From Dorea formicigenerans (GTDB lineage Bacteria; Bacillota; Clostridia; Lachnospirales; Lachnospiraceae), in contig NZ_CP102279.1 in the NCBI RefSeq assembly GCF_025150245.1, positions 2,787,423-2,851,422 of the forward strand: a DNA stretch of 64,000 nucleotides. Reading direction: 5' to 3'. Of this stretch, positions 25,833-34,300 are shown one piece after another. The translations under genes were made by a program, and so were the position numbers. Under the pieces are notes generated by a model. The model was given only the letters and a program-made list of their open reading frames with translations, made no database searches and was not told where the DNA came from. Position 1 is the stretch's first letter. Every line of letters begins with the position of its first letter.

Positions 25833-27140
25833 CTAGATGTATCCCATCAATTTCGGCAGCCACAGGCTTAAGTTCGGAATATATGTTACGAGCATCAGTA
25901 CTATAAAGATTGCCGCAAAGTATACGAGCAACTGTCTGAATACTGTCTCAATCTGTACTTTACCTACTTTAACACCAACAAACAGTGTTGTTCCAACCGG
26001 TGGTGTGATTGTTCCGATACACAGGTTGAAGATCATCATGATACCGAAATGGATTGTTGTCATTCCAAGTGCAGTACATACCGGCAGGAAGATCGGTGTG
26101 AAGATCAGGCAGGCCGGTGTCATATCCATAAATGTTCCGACGATCAGAAGAATAATATTGATCAGGAACAAGATAACAAACTTGTTGCTGCTTACGGAAA
26201 GCAGTGCTGTAGATACCAGTTCCGGAATATTGGTAAATGCCATAACCCATGACATGATGCTGGATACACCGATCAGGAAAATGATGATACCTGTCATTTC
26301 AGCACTGTCCAGAAGAATCTTTGGCAGTTCTTTGATCTTGATTGATTTGTATACAAATAATGACAGAAGCAGGCTGTATACTACGGCCACTACGGAACCT
26401 TCTGTTGCAGTGAAGATACCAAAGATGATTCCACCGATTACGATTACAATCAGAAGCAGACAAGGCAGAGCCTGAAGGATGATCTTTCCAGCTTCAGATG
26501 CTGTAAAACGTTTTTTTGCACGGTAGCCTTTTTTCTTGGCAATCACATATACTACTAGCATACAAGCAAGTCCCCAGAGGATTCCCGGAATGTAACCAGC
26601 CATGAAAAGTGCTGCTACGGAAGTTCCTCCGCTGACCAGTGAGTATGTGATCATTACGTTACTTGGCGGGATCAGAAGTCCTGTCGGTGCAGTTGCAATG
26701 TTAACTGCTGCTGAGAAGTTCGGGTCATATCCCTCTTCTTTCTCGATTGGTCCGATGATAGATCCCATAGCAGAAGCCGCTGCTGTACCAGATCCGGAAA
26801 TAGAACCGAATAACATATTTGCAAGGATGTTTGTCTGAGCAAGTGCTCCAGGAGCGCGTCCTGTAATTAATTTTGCAAAGTTAATCAGTCTTACGGCGAT
26901 ACCACCTTTATTCATAATATTTCCTGCAAGAATAAAGAACGGGATAGCAAGCAGGCTGAATACAGAGATACCGGAGAAGATTCTCTGGCATCCGGTCAGT
27001 ACGGCTACATTCAAATCCATGATTGGAAGAATTGCACATACGGAAGATACACCAAGTGCTACTGCGATCGGCACACCGGCAATCAGCATGATAATCAAGA
27101 GAACTAAAATAATCAGTCCGGATACAAGTGCAGTGTTCAT
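25833..27140 (-). CDS. dctM: TRAP transporter large permease (DctM)
   Basis: 435 residues, about 12 hydrophobic segments; starts LIILVLLIIMLIAGVPIAVAL and has the family's NIMNKGGIAVRLINFAK and SGSGTAAASAMGSI motifs. It forms the Na+-driven channel subunit of a tripartite carboxylate-type importer. The dctQ stop is 2 bases upstream, and the operon order dctP-dctQ-dctM is standard. Confidence 0.95.
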   Translation of the reverse strand: MNTALVSGLIILVLLIIMLIAGVPIAVALGVSSVCAILPIMDLNVAVLTGCQRIFSGISVFSLLAIPFFILAGNIMNKGGIAVRLINFAKLITGRAPGALAQTNILANMLFGSISGSGTAAASAMGSIIGPIEKEEGYDPNFSAAVNIATAPTGLLIPPSNVMITYSLVSGGTSVAALFMAGYIPGILWGLACMLVVYVIAKKKGYRAKKRFTASEAGKIILQALPCLLLIVIVIGGIIFGIFTATEGSVVAVVYSLLLSLFVYKSIKIKELPKILLDSAEMTGIIIFLIGVSSIMSWVMAFTNIPELVSTALLSVSSNKFVILFLINIILLIVGTFMDMTPACLIFTPIFLPVCTALGMTTIHFGIMMIFNLCIGTITPPVGTTLFVGVKVGKVQIETVFRQLLVYFAAIFIVLMLVTYIPNLSLWLPKLMGYI

Positions 27141-27142
27141 AA

Positions 27143-27643
27143 TTATTTCTCCCCCTCTTCTTTTCTTTCGTAACCTTTACACAGATCAACTACATTTAAA
27201 ATTCCATAAATCGCAATCAGGATTCCGGAAATCGGAACGACTGCATATACCTGTCCCATCATAACTCCAAGGGAAGCTGTCTTCTGAGTCATAGTCAGTC
27301 CCATAATGTTAAATCCGCCATAGATCAGTACGATGGCTGCAAATGCAACGACAAGGACTTCCAGCACGATTTCCAACACTTTTCTCTGTGCAGGTGCCAG
27401 CTTGTCTACGACAAATGTCATTCTCATGTGGTCACGTTTTCCGAATACATAAGCTGTTGCAAACATGGCCATCCATGCAAATGAATATGTCAGAAGCTCT
27501 TCGGAAATGGTACTCGGGTTATTAAATATGAATCTTGTGATAATCTGATAGCTTCCTACAACTACCATTAATGCAAAGAGGAATATACAAATGGTTCCAA
27601 CAATTTTATCTAACCATTTTCTGATTGTATGTAATGTTTCCAT
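27143..27643 (-). CDS. dctQ: TRAP transporter small permease (DctQ)
   Basis: 166 residues, four hydrophobic helices, family motif NNPSTISEELLTYSFAWMA. Starts directly at the dctP stop (TAA-ATG), with the ribosome site GGGGAGGG inside the dctP 3' end. Membrane partner of DctM. Confidence 0.93.
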   Translation of the reverse strand: METLHTIRKWLDKIVGTICIFLFALMVVVGSYQIITRFIFNNPSTISEELLTYSFAWMAMFATAYVFGKRDHMRMTFVVDKLAPAQRKVLEIVLEVLVVAFAAIVLIYGGFNIMGLTMTQKTASLGVMMGQVYAVVPISGILIAIYGILNVVDLCKGYERKEEGEK

Positions 27644-28678
27644 TTATTTTCCCTCCCCTTCGTATTGTTTGTTATATTTCTGAATATGCTCATACAGATC
27701 CTTGATATTCGGATTGTCTTCCAGCATTTCTTTCTGTACGTTCTTTACTTTATCTTTGAAAAGACTGATGTCCGGATAAAGAAATTGAACGCCCATATCT
27801 TCTTCTGCTGTCTTCTTAGCGGCCTCTACATCTGTCTCCCAATCTTTGAGCTCTGTCTCTGTAGAAAGTCTTGCAGCTTCCTCAAATACTTCTCTGTCTT
27901 CCTCGCTCATGTCATTGAGGAGCTTGTAGTTTGCAATCAGAACATCCGGAATCATCTGATGCATCGTGTAGCTGTAATATTTTGCAACCTCACCGTGCTT
28001 ATTATCTGTCAGAGCAAGCTCATTGTTCTCTGCTCCGTCAATAACTCCCTGCTGAATTGCTGTATATACCTCTCCAAATGACATCGGAGATGCAGCTGCG
28101 CCAAATGCATTACACATCTTGATACTTGCCGGGCTCTGCTGTACACGCATCTTCAGACCTTTCAGGTCATCTGGTGTATTGATTGCTTTCTTTGCATAGA
28201 AGTTTCTTGTACCTACGTTGTACCATGTTACAACCTGAAGTCCTGTATCCTCTGTAGATGCATAAATTTTATTCATGTAATCTGTATCATTCATAGCTGC
28301 AAAATAAGCGTCCTCAGATGTAAACAGATACGGCATACTGAATACTTCATATACATCGGCAAATATTTCAAGGTTCGGTGTTCCGGCAATCGTAAAGTCA
28401 ATCGCACCAGTCTGAGTCAGCTCAATTGCTTTTGTCTGTCCACCAAGAAGCTCATTTGGATAAAGCTGAACTTCATACTTGTCACCGAGTTTCTCCTCGA
28501 CATACTTTTTAAATGTCTCCATACCCTTGTACTCAGGGTGTTCCTCAGACTGTGAAAGAGCCACACGGATAATACGCTTCTTTGAAGAGGAATCCGATTT
28601 GCTTCCACATCCCGTTATCAGCATTCCTGCCATGCATACACAGACAGCTGCACTGACAATTCGTTTCCATTTCATCAT
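27644..28678 (-). CDS. dctP: TRAP transporter solute-binding lipoprotein (DctP)
   Basis: 344 residues with a lipoprotein signal ending in GMLITGCGSK (lipidated Cys). DctP fold: YPNELLGGQTKAIELTQTGAIDF, and VGTRNFYAKKAINTPDDLKGLKMRVQ with the conserved arginine that binds a substrate carboxylate. It catches an organic acid outside the cell for DctQM. The clustered dehydrogenase suggests a 2-hydroxy or sugar acid, but this is inference. Two palindromic operator-like sites lie upstream. Confidence 0.93.
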   Translation of the reverse strand: MMKWKRIVSAAVCVCMAGMLITGCGSKSDSSSKKRIIRVALSQSEEHPEYKGMETFKKYVEEKLGDKYEVQLYPNELLGGQTKAIELTQTGAIDFTIAGTPNLEIFADVYEVFSMPYLFTSEDAYFAAMNDTDYMNKIYASTEDTGLQVVTWYNVGTRNFYAKKAINTPDDLKGLKMRVQQSPASIKMCNAFGAAASPMSFGEVYTAIQQGVIDGAENNELALTDNKHGEVAKYYSYTMHQMIPDVLIANYKLLNDMSEEDREVFEEAARLSTETELKDWETDVEAAKKTAEEDMGVQFLYPDISLFKDKVKNVQKEMLEDNPNIKDLYEHIQKYNKQYEGEGK

Positions 28679-28752
28679 CTTTGGAGTCTCCTTTCGATAC
28701 CATGCTTTTCTGGTTAACTGTTATATTTTTTCAGCCTCTCACCCCTTCATTG

Positions 28753-28789
28753 TGTAAGGGCTTACATTCTGTTATCAAGTATATGTCAA
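28753..28789 (-). promoter_or_regulatory. TRAP operon promoter overlapping palindromic operator
   Basis: Palindrome TGTAAGGGCTTACA (28753-28766). On the minus strand TTGACA (28784-28789), 17 bases, then TGTAAG (28761-28766) form a promoter whose -10 lies inside the palindrome. A bound repressor would block it directly. Confidence 0.6.
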
Positions 28790-28921
28790 AATCTTGACGA
28801 AATCAAGGGCGTTTTTATTGACTTTTCCGACAAATTATTGTATCGATTTTTGTACAATATCCACAAGTTCTTGGCTGTTTTCATTTTCCTTTATAGTTTT
28901 AGAAGTTTTAATTTTTATTTG

Positions 28922-28935
28922 TGTAAGCGTTTACA
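28922..28935. promoter_or_regulatory. cre-like operator upstream of the TRAP operon
   Basis: TGTAAGCGTTTACA, a 14-base site fitting the CcpA/LacI-type consensus, about 245 bases upstream of dctP and 57 bases behind a second possible promoter (TTGTGG 28861-28866, 18 bases, TACAAT 28837-28842). It shares TGTAAG-TTACA arms with the site at 28753. Confidence 0.65.
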
Positions 28936-28989
28936 TCTTTTCGTAACATATAAACTGAATTTTCAAACTTTTAGTACAGATTTCAAACT

Positions 28990-29013
28990 AAAAAAGGTCC
29001 ACCGGACCTTTTT
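28990..29013. terminator. bidirectional terminator, AAAAGGTCC/GGACCTTTT
   Basis: AAAAAGGTCC ACC GGACCTTTTT: a 10-bp perfect stem with T-runs both ways, separating the dehydrogenase gene from the TRAP operon. Confidence 0.85.
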
Positions 29014-29016
29014 GTC

Positions 29017-29091
29017 GTATGCTTGGCAACAAAAGGCAGTTTCGGTAAGTCTGCCCTATTTGGCTGACTTTTACGAAACTGCCTTTCATAC
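29017..29091. repeat. 75-base long hairpin after the dehydrogenase gene
   Basis: GTATG / CATAC outside, AAAGGCAGTTTCG / CGAAACTGCCTTT and TAAGTC / GACTTTTA inside. The leading TCGTATGCTTGGCA also begins the hairpin region at 21442, so these share a repeat family. It probably acts with the terminator at 28990. Confidence 0.6.
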
Positions 29092-29160
29092 TTAGAACTT
29101 TGTAAATATGTGAAATTATCAAAGTACTATATCATTCTCTATTTTTATGTCTTTTTATTC

Positions 29161-30117
29161 TTACAACTTACATACGTTGACCGGCTTGCCGTCAAGATAA
29201 GCAGTCACGTTATCGAATACAATCTTTGCTCTTCTTACCATAGACTCCTCGGAGATAAATGCCTGATGAGGTGTCAATAATGTATTCTTAGCCTGAAGCA
29301 ATGGATAATCTGCCGGAATCGGCGGCTCCATATCAAATACGTCAACGCATGCATATCCAAGCTTGCCATCATTCAGCGCTTTCGCAAGTGCCTCGTTGTC
29401 TACGATCGGTCCTCTTGCACAGTTGATGAAGATTGTGTTCTCATTCATAAGTGCAATCTTATCTGCTGACAGGAATCCTCTCGTCTCTGCATTCAGTGGA
29501 AGGTTCAGTGATACGATATCACTTGTTGATAATACTTCCTCTAATGATTTATACTCGATTCCAAGTGCTTTTGCTTCCTCAGACTCACTTCTGTTGTAAG
29601 CGATAACTTTAGCGCCAAATGCCTGGAATAATTTTGCTGCCATGAGTCCGATCTGTCCAAGTCCGATAATTCCGACCGTTCTTCCGCAGATTTCTTTTCC
29701 GCCAAGGCCTGCACTTGTTCCACCATTTCTTACAAGTCCGTCAGCTTTTACTACATGTCTTAATGCGTCAATCGCCATACCAATGATAAGCTCGGCAACT
29801 GTCTGGTTTGAGTACCCTGCTGCATTACAGATCATAATATTTTTCTCTTTACACTTGTCTGTTCCGATGTGGTCAATTCCTGTAAATGCTACAGATAACA
29901 TCTTCAGTGCGTCCGCTTTCTCTACAACCTCTGTCGGATACGGATTGTTAGCAATCATAACAATGTCGCAGCCTTCACTTCTCTTGGCAAGTTCTGCCGG
30001 ATCTGTTGTTTTGGTATCATAATATACGAATTCATGTCCCTTTTCTGTAATCGGTGCTGATAACTCATCAATAACTTCTTTTGATACTCCAATTGGTTCT
30101 AATAATGCGATTTTCAT
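29161..30117 (-). CDS. D-2-hydroxyacid dehydrogenase (hydroxypyruvate reductase / PGDH-like)
   Basis: 318 residues from the ATG at 30117 (AGGGAG ten bases upstream). NAD-binding GIIGLGQIGLMAAKLFQAFG; catalytic Arg in NCARGPIVD, Glu in VDVFDMEPP and His in LTPHQAF, all intact. It reduces a 2-keto acid to a D-2-hydroxy acid, or the reverse, with NAD(P)H. Which acid is unknown; it sits between the TRAP operon and the sensor kinase on the same strand, so all three may serve one substrate. It has its own strong promoter and is bounded by terminators. Confidence 0.9.
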   Translation of the reverse strand: MKIALLEPIGVSKEVIDELSAPITEKGHEFVYYDTKTTDPAELAKRSEGCDIVMIANNPYPTEVVEKADALKMLSVAFTGIDHIGTDKCKEKNIMICNAAGYSNQTVAELIIGMAIDALRHVVKADGLVRNGGTSAGLGGKEICGRTVGIIGLGQIGLMAAKLFQAFGAKVIAYNRSESEEAKALGIEYKSLEEVLSTSDIVSLNLPLNAETRGFLSADKIALMNENTIFINCARGPIVDNEALAKALNDGKLGYACVDVFDMEPPIPADYPLLQAKNTLLTPHQAFISEESMVRRAKIVFDNVTAYLDGKPVNVCKL

Positions 30118-30143
30118 TTTTTTCACGCTCCCTTTCTGTCTGT

Positions 30144-30172
30144 ATTTTATAAATATTATAACCTCATGTCAA
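30144..30172 (-). promoter_or_regulatory. promoter of the 2-hydroxyacid dehydrogenase
   Basis: Minus strand TTGACA (30167-30172), 17 bases, TAAAAT (30144-30149), 27 bases upstream of the start codon. Confidence 0.75.
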
Positions 30173-30203
30173 TACATGGATATACTAAAACTTAAATACA
30201 TTT

Positions 30204-30349
30204 TTATCTAATTTTTTCAGGCTTTCTGTAAATCCACTCATAACGAAGCATAATTTTTACTTTCCGGTTCTTGCCATCTCTCAACACTTCAGCTTCAATT
30301 TGAAATAATTATGTCCGATTGCCGTAAGCCAGTCTGCTATGTGGCTCAT
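30204..30349 (-). pseudogene. possible small gene split by a frameshift
   Basis: On the minus strand, ATG at 30349 follows GAGAGGAGAGATTT and reads MSHIADWLTAIGHNYF before running to a stop. The -1 frame then continues with a protein-like stretch (EAEVLRDGKNRKVKI, then LRYEWIYRKPEKIR) to a stop at 30204. Together they would make about 48 residues. I do not recognise the product. A single base change, or a sequencing error, would restore it. Confidence 0.35.
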
Positions 30350-30403
30350 AAATCTCTCCTCTCACACCGGTATCTGTGCCGGTGTTATTCCTGTTCTTTT
30401 ACA

Positions 30404-32545
30404 TTAAAGCCCTGTTTTTTTATACTTGTAAAGTACCTGAAGTAATTTTTCACCATCTACAGGTTTTGTCAGATGTTCATTCATACCTGCTTCTTTTGTC
30501 TTTCTCATGTCTTCTACAAATGCATTTGCTGTCATGGCAATGATTGGGATACTTTTTGCATCAGCACGGTCAAGACTTCGAATCGTCTTTGTTGCCTCAA
30601 TTCCATCCATATTCGGCATCATAATATCCATAAGGATTACTTCGAGTTCGCCCTCCCGGCTGTTTTTAAATGCTTCTACTGCCTGAAGTCCATCTCTTGC
30701 GACCTCTACGACTGCCTTATCTTCCTCCAGCATAAACTGGGCGATCTCCAGATTCAGGTCATTATCCTCTACGACCAGGATCTTCATTCCACTAATGTCT
30801 GGTTTCTGTTCCTCTATGGTCTTTGGCACATTTTCACTGCGATTAATCGCAAATGGCAATGTTACAGTAAATGTGGTTCCTTCTCCTTCTTTACTCTCGA
30901 CATCAATAGAGCCTGTCATTTCCCGGACAATTCTCTGGACAATGGACATTCCAAGTCCGGTTCCCTGATACTTTGTTCTGGCTTCTCCCGTTCCTTGTAC
31001 GAACGGCTGGAATAATTTATCTTCTATGAAAGATTCACTCATACCGATTCCATTGTCTGCGACCTTGAACTCAAACATAGCAGTCTTATCGTTCTGCATA
31101 ATTTCGTTTACAGTCAGATGTATCTCTCCACCCTTTTTATTATATTTGACCGCATTACTGAGCAGGTTCAGAAGTATTCTTCTCATATGTAACGGGCTTC
31201 CGATCAGCTCATTATGGCATATTCCCGTCATATCCCAAAAAACCGTCAATCCTTTTTCTTCTGCCTGAGTCTCCATAATGGTCTGAAGTTCTTTCATCTC
31301 CTTTTCCAGTTCAAATGGAATCTGTTCTAACTGAATCTTACCACTCTCCAGTTTGCTCATATCCAGCACATCATTAAGGAGGTCCAACAGGTGTCCGGAG
31401 GCTTTTTGAATTTTATCCAGGCATTCATCTACCTTATTCTGGTCGGAACAATTCTTTTTGATAACCTCGGCCATTCCCATTATGCCATTGATCGGCGTCC
31501 GTATATCGTGGGTCATATGTGACAGAAAGTCGCTCTTCGCCTGATTTGCCCGCATGACTTCCTGGCTGGATTTTTCTAATTCTGACTGATATTCCAGAAG
31601 CGTCGCAATGTAATGCTGCTTCCTAGAATAGTCTGCTTTTAGTATGCTCAGAAGAAACATAACAAATAACCATGTGATCAGATATGCTACATAAAAGACT
31701 TTATTCTGCTCTATAACATAACTAAGGGAACGATTTCTTGAATAGTTCACGATCCATTTATTTTCCAGTCTTGCAAGCGTTCCCTGATTCGCATAATACT
31801 TAAGGATCGTATTCATCTGGTCTCTTAATTCTTCTTTGTCTTCCCACACGCCAAATGTCAGGAAGCTGTTCATGATCGTAAGGCTTGGTACAACACTCAG
31901 ATTTTCTTTCTCGATAATCTTCTCTGCAACAGCCTCATGGCAGATTCCATAATCCACCTCACCATTTTCGACTGCTTTCAAAATCTCTGAATTCGTGTTG
32001 TACTCCACATACTCGCACTGCAGATCAAACATTGTCATAATTACAGATCTTGCCATCACTGCAACTTTCTTGTTCGCAAGAGCACCGATACTCTCAATCT
32101 TATTCTTTCCATATATATTAAGCTGGTCTGTTGTCACCGGAACTGTCTTTAATACATGCTGCATATTTGAAAATGTCTCCAGACCGAGAATTGCATCTGC
32201 TTTTCCCTCCTCCAGATTCTGCCGGCACGTCATCCAGTCACCACACTCGAATTCCAGCCGCATTCCAAGCTGATTAGCAACCATCGTGATCAACTCCACG
32301 TTAAGACCAGATAAATTCCCGTCCGCATCATAAAATGACATTGGGCAAAACCCATCATCAACCGCCACGCGGAGTACCGGAGCACTCTCATCTGTCACTT
32401 CCTGCCTGGCTTCTACGACTGGCTCTTTCGCAAATACGCCGATCTGAATCGCGGTAAAGAAAAGCGGAATACAGATTCCAACAATAATTGCAATCATTAT
32501 CAGCATATTCATCTGTCTGTTCCTTATCATTTTCCCCTCTGTCAT
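30404..32545 (-). CDS. hybrid sensor histidine kinase with extracellular solute-binding domain (BvgS-type)
   Basis: 713 residues: signal-anchor helix (about 13-34), solute-binding domain of amino-acid-binding type (about 55-268), membrane helix (about 283-302), HisKA with phospho-His 346 (SHMTHDIRTPINGIM), ATPase N-box LSNAVKYNKKGGEI, G-boxes DNGIGM and GTGLGMSI, and a receiver domain from about 587 (phospho-Asp 640 in LMDIMMPNMDG). There is no HPt or output domain and no partner regulator gene nearby, so the downstream relay is unknown. The nearby TRAP transporter and dehydrogenase suggest what it might sense; this is inference. A hairpin (30364-30385) past the stop lacks a T-run. Confidence 0.92.
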   Translation of the reverse strand: MTEGKMIRNRQMNMLIMIAIIVGICIPLFFTAIQIGVFAKEPVVEARQEVTDESAPVLRVAVDDGFCPMSFYDADGNLSGLNVELITMVANQLGMRLEFECGDWMTCRQNLEEGKADAILGLETFSNMQHVLKTVPVTTDQLNIYGKNKIESIGALANKKVAVMARSVIMTMFDLQCEYVEYNTNSEILKAVENGEVDYGICHEAVAEKIIEKENLSVVPSLTIMNSFLTFGVWEDKEELRDQMNTILKYYANQGTLARLENKWIVNYSRNRSLSYVIEQNKVFYVAYLITWLFVMFLLSILKADYSRKQHYIATLLEYQSELEKSSQEVMRANQAKSDFLSHMTHDIRTPINGIMGMAEVIKKNCSDQNKVDECLDKIQKASGHLLDLLNDVLDMSKLESGKIQLEQIPFELEKEMKELQTIMETQAEEKGLTVFWDMTGICHNELIGSPLHMRRILLNLLSNAVKYNKKGGEIHLTVNEIMQNDKTAMFEFKVADNGIGMSESFIEDKLFQPFVQGTGEARTKYQGTGLGMSIVQRIVREMTGSIDVESKEGEGTTFTVTLPFAINRSENVPKTIEEQKPDISGMKILVVEDNDLNLEIAQFMLEEDKAVVEVARDGLQAVEAFKNSREGELEVILMDIMMPNMDGIEATKTIRSLDRADAKSIPIIAMTANAFVEDMRKTKEAGMNEHLTKPVDGEKLLQVLYKYKKTGL

Positions 32546-32884
32546 AGTTATATCCTCACACCCTATAATTATCTCGAATTATCTCTAATCTATCATTACC
32601 ACCATTGCTGCGATATGGATTGCAGAAATATGCAGAAAAATATGTTATAATATCATATATAGTATATCACTTTTTAGCATAACTGTCAGCTCCAAGTTAA
32701 TCAATAGTGAAAAATCTATCCCAAAAGTGAATATAAATAATTCAAGAATATCATCAGTATTTCTTACAACATTTAATTTCATCAAATTTTTAAATAACAG
32801 GTGCATTTTCTCCGAAAATATGGTTCAATAAAATAACACATTTTTTTATTATTGCCAGGAGAAAACTGGCATTTGGAGGTTTTC
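32546..32884. other. 339-base divergent intergenic region
   Basis: AT-rich. A TATAAT at 32646-32651 could be a -10 for the gene at 32885, with TTGCAG at 32620-32625 as a poorly spaced -35 (20 bases). No repeat or strong hairpin seen; the leader of about 230 bases is long. Confidence 0.4.
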
Positions 32885-34162
32885 ATGACAAAAGAAGATA
32901 TTAAATATCAGGCATATATCCAGATATTAAAAGAAGAATTAATACCGGCTATGGGGTGTACCGAGCCAATTGCTCTGGCTTACGCTGCTGCCAAAGCCCG
33001 TGAAGTGCTGGGCTGCATACCGGAGCGCGTACATATCGGAGCAAGCGGAAGCATTATTAAAAATGTAAAAAGTGTAATCGTTCCGAACACGAATCATTTA
33101 AAAGGAATCCCGGCCGCTGCTACAGCCGGAATCATTGCCGGAGATGCTTCTAAAGAACTGGAAGTTATCTCTGATGTAACAGAAGCACAGACAAAAGAAA
33201 TGGCAAAGTATCTCGAAGAAACTGAGATTACCGTCGAGCATATTGATAACGGCTGTATCTTCGACATCATCGTTGAAGTATTTGCCGGAAAGGATTCTGC
33301 TAAAGTCCGTATTGCCAACTATCATACAAACATTGTAAGAATTGAAAAAAATGGAAAAATCCTTCACTATGTACCAGTTGAAGGTGCAAGCGAAGAAGGA
33401 CTGACTGACCGTACTCTTTTGGATGTAAAGTCTATCTGGGATTTTATTAATATGGCTGACATCGACGATATCCGTGAAGTCCTGTCCCGTCAGATTGAGT
33501 ATAACAGCGCAATCGCCGATGAAGGACTCGCCGGAAATTACGGTGCAAATATTGGAACTGTACTTCTTAATACTTACGGCAACGACGTCCGCACACGCGC
33601 AAAAGCTCGCGCTGCTGCTGGATCTGATGCGCGAATGAATGGCTGTGAGCTTCCGGTCGTTATCAACTCCGGAAGTGGAAATCAGGGAATGACCTGTTCT
33701 CTCCCTGTTCTGGAATATGCAAAAGAGCTACATGTTAGCGAAGATAAGACTTACCGCGCACTGGCACTTTCCAATCTGATCGCAATCCACCAGAAAACCG
33801 GAATCGGGCGCCTCTCTGCTTACTGCGGAGCTGTCAGCGCCGGAGCCGCTGCCGGAGCCGGGATTGCATACTTGTGCGGCGGTGGATATGAAGAAGTGAT
33901 CCATACTGTTGTCAACGCACTCGCGATCGTATCCGGTATGGTCTGCGACGGAGCAAAAGCTTCCTGTGCAGCCAAAATCGCAGCTTCCGTAGATGCTGGA
34001 ATACTTGGTTACAATATGTACCTGCAGGGGCAGCAGTTCTACGCCGGTGATGGCATCATCACAAAAGGAATCGAGGGAACCATTGATAATGTAGGACGTC
34101 TCGGAAAAGACGGCATGAAAGAGACAAATGAAGAAATCATTCGGATTATGATCAATGATTAA
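32885..34162 (+). CDS. cyuA: L-cysteine desulfidase / L-serine dehydratase alpha-like protein (UPF0597, YhaM/CyuA type)
   Basis: 425 residues from the ATG at 32885 (TTGGAGG upstream). MGCTEPIALAYAAAKAREVL holds the family's first Fe-S cysteine; SGSGNQGMTCSLPV and the late CDGAKASCAAKI supply the other cysteines. Members use a [4Fe-4S] cluster to split L-cysteine into pyruvate, ammonia and sulfide. The usual neighbour cyuP transporter is absent; a MATE exporter follows instead. Gene name by family resemblance. Confidence 0.85.
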   Translation: MTKEDIKYQAYIQILKEELIPAMGCTEPIALAYAAAKAREVLGCIPERVHIGASGSIIKNVKSVIVPNTNHLKGIPAAATAGIIAGDASKELEVISDVTEAQTKEMAKYLEETEITVEHIDNGCIFDIIVEVFAGKDSAKVRIANYHTNIVRIEKNGKILHYVPVEGASEEGLTDRTLLDVKSIWDFINMADIDDIREVLSRQIEYNSAIADEGLAGNYGANIGTVLLNTYGNDVRTRAKARAAAGSDARMNGCELPVVINSGSGNQGMTCSLPVLEYAKELHVSEDKTYRALALSNLIAIHQKTGIGRLSAYCGAVSAGAAAGAGIAYLCGGGYEEVIHTVVNALAIVSGMVCDGAKASCAAKIAASVDAGILGYNMYLQGQQFYAGDGIITKGIEGTIDNVGRLGKDGMKETNEEIIRIMIND

Positions 34163-34300
34163 TAAATGGGATTCATCTCAGGTAAAGATTTCAATTGACG
34201 AATAGACATGGAAGTAATATCATCAAAAGCGCAGGAAAACTGTTTCATTTATATGAGCGGATATCCTGCGCTGTTTAGTTTTACACCAGGGAGAGATATT

